NCBI GenBank assembly: GCA_002633005.1
Contig: NMRA01000642.1
Span: forward strand, 87,874 to 151,873
DNA: 64,000 bases
DNA from: Phoronis australis
Lineage: Eukaryota; Phoronida; Phoronidae
Direction: 5' to 3'
Each line of letters starts with the position of its first letter. The stretch's first letter is position 1. Of this stretch, positions 60,901 to 64,000 are shown piece after piece. The notes beneath the pieces were generated by a model that made no database searches, was not told the DNA's origin, and saw only the letters and a program-made list of their open reading frames with translations. Position numbers and translations under genes: made by a program.

Positions 60901-63595
60901 CGCGTGTACGTCACTTGCCATGTTCCATCCTCGTGAACTTCTAGAACGTGCTCCACTTTTACCTGATGGGTAAAAAAAAATTCCCTTGCGCACAAAAGTC
61001 ATGTACTTGAACATTAAGCGACCGAAAACAAAGTAAGACGACCGGGAGAGGTTTACTAACTCCGGTATTCACGCTTGTGCATTTGAAGATGCTCCTACAT
61101 TTCAGAACGTTCGAGATAGGACGGCCACAAGCTACCGCACAATGAAAGAGGCGAGATGGCAGTGGTTAGTCACTGACTTGTTCTTTACAAAGGACCAGTT
61201 GTTGGAACGTTGTCAATTAAATTCTTTGCTTAGCAAAATTTCATCTCCACAGGCAAAGATTGCAAAACGCTAAGCCCAAATTTCAGTCATTTTACAGAAG
61301 GTTTGTTATTCCAACAACCTGGAAAATTATTCATTATAATAAATTGACGCCTGAGAGATACCAACAAAGGTGGTCATGTTATTTGCATAGTAATCAGTCA
61401 TAGGGTTCGATGGTGTTTTTAAGTTGTTTGTTGTGTTGTACATGGTTGAATTCCATATTGCTGTACATGAACGTTCTTGTTGAATCAATAAATGTTTAGA
61501 TTAGTAAAAACATTGCTGCAGCTTAATTTGAAAAATGTAATCATCCCGGTTAAACAATTGACAAAAATATCGTTCTGCAAATACGTGTAGATGGTTTCTA
61601 GTCTTCTCGGTGAGAAGCCATCTTGCGACGCTGAATCACACTGAGTTAGTCATGGGGGAATAAGAGAGATAACCATAATTTTTTTATCGCGTCGGTGAAT
61701 TCGGGTCAGAGAAACATCGTTTTTGGAAAATTTAAGCGTTTTCCCCTTTAAAAATTGTTTACATTCACTGGATTCGCAAACAGTTGCATTTTAAAAATAA
61801 ACATTAAAACAACGTGCAGTTTAATACATGACCACGTTTTAGTCACCTGGTCCTATAAGTGAAACTCTGGGGCACGCGCCTTCCAAAGACTCGATTGAGT
61901 AACAAAATGAAGAACACTTATAGTAATTCGGACTTAAGGGCACAAACCTATATGTTCATGTGTCTATATTAGTTACTAAATCGTCAAAAGGTGAAAATTA
62001 GTGGCAGTGATGTCTAATAATTGGCAATTTCATGTCATCATAACATCATTTTTTAAATTGAAAGAGGAAGTATGAGTTACCTGTGTGAAGATCTGTGCTC
62101 CGTGATACTTTGCGTCAGGTAGATAGTTCCTGTCAAGTGTATTCTTCGCTCCGGTGTTGCACCCGGTCACGCAGTTACCGCAGCCATTACATCTAGGTTG
62201 GGGCACACCCACGTGGTTTGACACTCGGCTACTGGAGTCGGTAGTCACCACAATGGGCGTTTTGTAGTGCAAGTCAGAAAGCGATTTCTTCTTAGTGTTC
62301 ACTAAGAAATCTCCGAGATCTTCAATGTCGTTTAGATTGCTTCTTTCGATATATTCTGCGACTTTACTCAGCTGTTGTGACTTTGCAGTTGCTTTAGGGT
62401 AAACGCTGGGACGTAACATTGTCTTCGCTCTCTCCATGTCAGCTTTAAACCCGTCAAAATCGTCCCTAAAATCTTGCGGCCATTCCTCGTCTAGAAAGAC
62501 CCTCTCGTCAGCTTCAATGCAGACGTTGGCATTAATGAGTGACGTTCCTCCAAGACCACACCCCTTTACAACAGTCACGTCCTCGCTCACAACGAATTCG
62601 TACAGCCCTAGGATGAGATTTTAAAATGGTGTATTGTTCATCTTCAGCACACATTTACCGGTTGTGTAGTAAATGCTACTGTAGATGTTTAGTAGATGAT
62701 TCAGTAAAAGACTTGGAAGCTTCCCTTTACTGGATCCCGTTATCGGACCAGATACATAAAACGTTGCTATAAACCGGAGCATGTCTCGACACAGTTACGT
62801 GTACATGTACATGTACAAGGTCTGAGTAACTGCAGCTATTGTTTATGATATCTGCAAAATAACAATGAGATAAAATGAAAGCATTATTCAAAATTTCAAG
62901 GTGATTGCTCGCCACTATTCTTATTATCCTTGGTATTGTTTAAAAAAAAATTTTTATTTTTTTCGAAAATTTAAGAGTTCAACTCACACCAAGGTAACGA
63001 TGAGTAATTTTGAGGGATTAAACTATTATCAAGGGACGTATACGGCAATATGGATACATTTGTGCGTTAGTACATGTACATGTATATGTATGAAGAGTGG
63101 GTGGTGTTACAGTACATCATTGCATTTTTCTGGCCAAGGACTAAATCAGGATATGTTTGGAGACGGACACATTTTTCAGGCTTGTCTTTGAGTGAAGAAA
63201 CAAAGAGACACGCATTTTATACACACAAATAACATTCGCAGCGAAATTGAGTACGATATAGGTTAATTGCAGTGGGGATCAATAAAGATTTATTTTCCAT
63301 ATATCGATAGTCATTATGCATCAACTTTTTTGAAAATTTACTAACCTAAGTCATTTCCAGAGACTGTGTGCCCGTCAATTTTCACTTGCATTTCACGGGA
63401 TGCATCAGAAAACGTCTCCGGAAAGTTTCCCGGCAACCATTCCTTCCCCCGCTCCAGAACACAGACGGACTTTCCCGCACGCGCTGCACGTGAGGCAGCG
63501 ATTGAGCCACCGTAGCCTGAACCGATGACGATAACATCGTAAAAGCTATCAACGACTGTCACATCAGCCTCTGATAAATGAGGTACTTCCGGTTC
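36638..63595 (-). CDS. GMC oxidoreductase / alpha-beta hydrolase fusion protein (at least 20 exons, 5' end outside window)
   Basis: Twenty exons from 63595-63346 to 36921-36638 join with GT/AG borders and matching phases into 3930 nt (1309 codons plus stop). Numbering from the first visible codon: FAD-binding GSGYGG at 25-30 with Glu48 ending the second strand; GCGLGGTSLINANV at 99-112; a ferredoxin-like CNGCGNCVTGC at 223-233; AAGSLGSTEVL near 302; SHDHVD near 448; VTVHPLGGC with His521; GINPLLTI with Asn570 in the GMC C-terminus. A linker domain (ETMKG, DTTTLAYSIYNGH) spans about 615-850. The hydrolase follows: LLLHGHG near 858, CHCMGA with Cys940 as nucleophile, GYGHLD with His1166. Similar bacterial cholesterol-oxidase-like proteins of this layout exist, to my knowledge. 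Likely FAD-dependent oxidation of a sterol or other lipid alcohol, coupled to hydrolysis; the substrate is not shown. A donor (ACT|GTAAGTG) at 63998 suggests the preceding exon starts at the window edge. Confidence 0.88.
37799..38027 (-). CDS. Fusion gene exon 19 (hydrolase catalytic His)
   Basis: Acceptor ACCTGCTGTAG, donor GACAG|GTAATC. Contains FHLLEGYGHLDPLIGKNA, the C-terminal His region of the alpha/beta hydrolase. Confidence 0.87.
38459..38651 (-). CDS. Fusion gene exon 18
   Basis: Start phase 2, end phase 0. Carries DIPMVLLMSEKNGVF, the strand and turn where the acid of the triad normally sits. A clear Asp is absent from the SEKNG turn, so the acid residue is uncertain. Confidence 0.86.
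38936..39110 (-). CDS. Fusion gene exon 17
   Basis: Acceptor TTTCTCTTCCAG, donor TTGAA|GTAAGT, start phase 1, end phase 2. Encodes NSVCHKLTLVYGLLWEHNQM and HEMFGAGSLMTFAHI, the hydrolase cap and following helix. Confidence 0.86.
39681..41348. mobile_element. Terminal-inverted-repeat element candidate (CCGGTTGCATGAAAC ends), intronic
   Basis: The left end CCGGTTGCATGAAACGGTCC and the right end, reading CCCGGTTGCATGAAACAGTTCC in complement, are inverted matches; subterminal CCTAA/AGGGA words recur on both sides. They bracket about 1.67 kb without a recognisable transposase. They could also be two separate MITE copies in opposite orientation. Confidence 0.45.
42096..42233. mobile_element. MITE-like element, second copy of the family at 3817
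   Basis: The left end GTTCAGTAGCATTAGGACCT pairs with the right end, GTTCAGTAACGCTAGGATCT in complement. Interior TATCTCACATAATCTCACGG matches the interior at 3817-3959 in inverted orientation. Confidence 0.6.
42395..42509 (-). CDS. Fusion gene exon 16
   Basis: Acceptor CTTACGTTTCAG, donor AAAG|GTATAT, start phase 0, end phase 1. Encodes KVKLNVASLFETFGVEALDS of the hydrolase cap region. Confidence 0.86.
42824..42952 (-). CDS. Fusion gene exon 15 (hydrolase nucleophile elbow)
   Basis: Phase 0 at both ends. Begins VLCHCMGAASFWMSRLLGYL: the nucleophile-elbow motif is C-H-C-x-G rather than G-x-S-x-G, placing Cys at the nucleophile position and Cys in place of the first Gly. Confidence 0.88.
43495..44255. 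repeat. 19-bp minisatellite, about 38 degenerate copies
   Basis: Tandem array of a unit close to GGTGAACCATGGTAATGTT. Most units are exactly 19 bp; a few are shortened (for example near 44010 and 44130). Because 19 is not a multiple of 3, all frames cycle through the same repeat peptide, giving long spurious minus-strand open frames. It lies in the intron between fusion-gene exons 14 and 15. Confidence 0.95.
44352..44467 (-). CDS. Fusion gene exon 14
   Basis: Start phase 1, end phase 0, donor CTTGAG|GTAAAC; the acceptor (CCAACACGTCAAG) has a weak pyrimidine tract. Encodes APYRPDVHKPFTLDDVAKYD and ITSAVDSVLKET, typical of the hydrolase segment before the nucleophile. Confidence 0.84.
46044..46181 (-). 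CDS. Fusion gene exon 13 (hydrolase oxyanion region)
   Basis: Donor GGAGAT|GTAAGTC, phase 1 at both ends. Encodes KGPVLLLHGHGTYSILF and YDVWCLDWR, the HG oxyanion motif and following strand. Confidence 0.87.
46493..46608 (-). CDS. Fusion gene exon 12
   Basis: Acceptor GTCTTCTGCAG, donor CCAAG|GTGAGA, start phase 2, end phase 1. Encodes MSHNRLKRPLNLPDQAQPVV and a Thr/Asp segment leading into the hydrolase. Confidence 0.84.
47148..47334 (-). CDS. Fusion gene exon 11 (linker domain)
   Basis: Acceptor TTCATCTGTGTAG, donor CAGAT|GTGAGTC, start phase 1, end phase 2. Encodes ASILSSLTTLEVTNSTGGF and FFKLFLGEIYNIYSPF, the end of the domain between flavoenzyme and hydrolase. Confidence 0.85.
48095..48307 (-). 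CDS. Fusion gene exon 10 (linker domain)
   Basis: Acceptor CACCTTTTAG, donor AACG|GTATGG, phase 1 at both ends. Encodes FMKYRLQLLPSGSKNQYYF and TDTTTLAYSIYNGH. The open frame continues past the donor, but only this donor restores phase to exon 11. Confidence 0.82.
48609..48836 (-). CDS. Fusion gene exon 9 (linker start, copy 1)
   Basis: Acceptor ATTACTATAG, donor AAAG|GTATTT, phase 1 at both ends. Encodes KTPGFRVEETMKGIFQM, then LSHKDLMYFVDKDPNHEALV. The ETMKG motif opens the domain that follows the GMC C-terminus. Confidence 0.86.
49338..49508 (-). CDS. Fusion gene exon 8 (GMC C-terminus, copy 1)
   Basis: Acceptor ACGTCTGTAG, donor CCCGG|GTAAGG, phase 1 at both ends. Encodes LYVVDGAVVPRSIGINPLLT, the conserved C-terminal FAD/active-site strand of GMC oxidoreductases with its Asn. 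Confidence 0.88.
50380..50552. other. Assembly gap (173 n)
   Basis: Run of n placed exactly at the left edge of duplication copy 2. Confidence 0.99.
50559..50786 (-). CDS. Duplicate of fusion gene exon 9 (copy 2)
   Basis: Same 228 nt, phases and apparently identical sequence to 48609-48836. Only one copy is counted in the 1309-residue model. Confidence 0.7.
51227..51397 (-). CDS. Duplicate of fusion gene exon 8 (copy 2)
   Basis: Same 171 nt and splice sites as 49338-49508, with about three base differences. Exons 8 and 9 together are 399 nt and phase-compatible, so inclusion of both copies would stay in frame. Confidence 0.7.
52330..52510 (-). CDS. Fusion gene exon 7 (GMC active-site His)
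   Basis: Acceptor ATCGTACAG, donor GTGG|GTGAGT, start phase 0, end phase 1. Contains RGTVTVHPLGGCIMAESG; the His of VHPLGGC is the conserved GMC/cholesterol oxidase active-site residue. Confidence 0.9.
52661..52822 (-). CDS. Fusion gene exon 6
   Basis: Phase 0 at both ends, acceptor TTCCGTTACAG, donor GACGAG|GTAATG. Encodes LGLLAMSHDHVDINGENSSG, part of the GMC substrate-side domain. Confidence 0.87.
53215..53417 (-). CDS. Fusion gene exon 5
   Basis: Acceptor CTATTTACCCAG, donor TTTCA|GTAAGT, start phase 1, end phase 0. Encodes GPCITSILDLRDLKNKS and an acidic IIEDTTTPTAL segment, matching the substrate-domain entry of cholesterol-oxidase-like proteins. Confidence 0.86.
58712..58724 (+). promoter_or_regulatory. 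Heat-shock element 1
   Basis: GAAATTTCTAGAA matches nGAAnnTTCnnGAA perfectly. It lies in a ~64 bp tandem repeat (58677-58724 and 58741-58788) that carries one HSE per copy. Confidence 0.6.
58776..58788 (+). promoter_or_regulatory. Heat-shock element 2
   Basis: GAACTTTCTAGAA is a second perfect three-unit HSE, about 140 bp upstream of the TATA box. Confidence 0.6.
58821..58833 (+). promoter_or_regulatory. Heat-shock element 3 (one mismatch)
   Basis: GAACATTCTAGAG: two perfect units and a third with one mismatch. A further TTCCAGAA pair is at 58906-58913. Confidence 0.5.
58927..58934 (+). promoter_or_regulatory. TATA box of the LTR
   Basis: TATAAATA positioned about 95-215 bp downstream of the three HSEs; transcription would run on the plus strand, antisense to the fusion gene. 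Confidence 0.5.
59565..59716 (-). CDS. Fusion gene exon 4
   Basis: Acceptor TTTCTTCTTCCAG, donor CCAG|GTAAGC, start phase 2, end phase 1. Encodes LDLSDSIGKGFSGNGDQIGF, the conserved G-x-GFSGNGD segment of cholesterol-oxidase-like GMC proteins. Confidence 0.88.
60802..60962 (-). CDS. Fusion gene exon 3
   Basis: Acceptor TTTTACCCATCAG, donor GCCAG|GTAAAT, start phase 0, end phase 2. Encodes the return to the FAD domain: VRADIVIVAAGSLGSTEVLA. The open frame at 60016-60315 is not needed, as exon 3 joins exon 4 directly in phase. Confidence 0.88.
62081..62607 (-). CDS. Fusion gene exon 2 (FAD domain and four-Cys motif)
   Basis: Acceptor TCTCATCCTAG, donor CACAG|GTAACT, start phase 1, end phase 0. 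Contains KGCGLGGTSLINANV (FAD contact) and RCNGCGNCVTGCNTGAKNTL, whose C-x2-C-x2-C-x3-C spacing resembles one half of a 4Fe-4S ferredoxin. Confidence 0.92.
63346..63595 (-). CDS. Fusion gene exon 1 of those visible (Rossmann FAD site)
   Basis: Acceptor CCTTGTTTACAG, donor TTAG|GTTAGT, start phase 0, end phase 1. Encodes YDVIVIGSGYGGSIAASRAA and VCVLERGKEW, the dinucleotide-binding motif opening the GMC fold. The upstream Met in the same open frame is intronic. Confidence 0.92.
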
Positions 63596-64000
63596 CTGTA
63601 AACAAGGAATTCCAAACATAGTCAAAACTTAACACTTAGAAAAACGTACAGCTTGGGGTTAATCAACGACAAGTCAAGGCAATAGACCAAGCATGGCAAA
63701 TAAACATGGAAACTCAGACTTCTTATATCTACGGCAGATTTCGATTTACACAATAACTTTATGACAGTCAAAAACCAAGTCTTGAAACAATTCAAGTAAT
63801 CAGCTATGTTCTCTAGTTCTTTTAAAACTCATTATTTGAAATAGTCAATACAAGAACTACACAGACCAAGAGAGGGCCAGGTGGTATTGTATCTGGACTA
63901 CATGCACATGTATTCGAGTCACACAAATATATATTTATGTAATATTAAAAATATTTGAAACTATTGCATTTAAGTCAAGTCCTTCACAATCACTTACAGT

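Noticed and set aside
1-64000. CRISPR arrays, bacterial operons, ribosome binding sites or replication origins
   Set aside because: Spliced genes and animal-type repeats throughout; tandem arrays lack the constant-repeat/unique-spacer pattern.

Overview
The window is animal nuclear DNA. Coding sequence is split into short exons with GT/AG borders and matching phases, introns reach several kilobases, and the spacer is AT-rich and full of transposon remnants, tandem repeats and assembly gaps. The palindrome ACATGTAC recurs throughout. Together with the gene content this looks like a marine invertebrate, perhaps an anthozoan cnidarian (coral or anemone). That placement is inference; no marker gene proves it.

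Layout. 1-1673 (minus): left-truncated, broken Ty3/gypsy-type retroelement. 1674-12440: mostly non-coding, with MITE-like elements, a hAT-like end beside a 953-base gap, and a tandem array. 12881-20739 (plus): a complete three-exon gene for a secreted protein of 180 residues with four EF-hands; a THAP-domain fragment lies antisense in its large intron. 20740-28616: repeat-rich, including a foldback element with ~430 bp inverted ends and a decayed ORF, a near-perfect palindromic MITE, a ~82 bp satellite and a hammerhead-ribozyme-like hairpin. 28617-33434 (minus): a five-exon gene for a 297-residue calcineurin-like phosphoesterase resembling bacterial LpxH. 36638 to beyond 64000 (minus): a gene of at least 20 exons encoding one long polypeptide. 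It has an N-terminal GMC/cholesterol-oxidase-like flavoenzyme with an inserted four-cysteine ferredoxin-like motif, a middle linker domain, and a C-terminal alpha/beta hydrolase with a Cys in the nucleophile position. All 20 exons join in one frame (3930 nt).

The flavoenzyme-hydrolase fusion and the phosphoesterase are adjacent, on the same strand, and both have a bacterial look. They are the best candidate for an unusual system: perhaps an acquired lipid or sterol oxidation and ester-cleavage module with a phosphoesterase beside it. Substrate and shared pathway are inference.

Two tandem duplications (33168-37676 and 48603-51912) duplicate exons of these genes. Both lie at assembly joints (a single n at 35422; a gap at 50380-50552), so uncollapsed haplotypes are the simplest explanation, although the second would also be splice-compatible as a real exon duplication. 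An intron of the fusion gene carries a probable solo LTR whose upstream part has two perfect heat-shock elements and one near-perfect one ahead of a TATA box.
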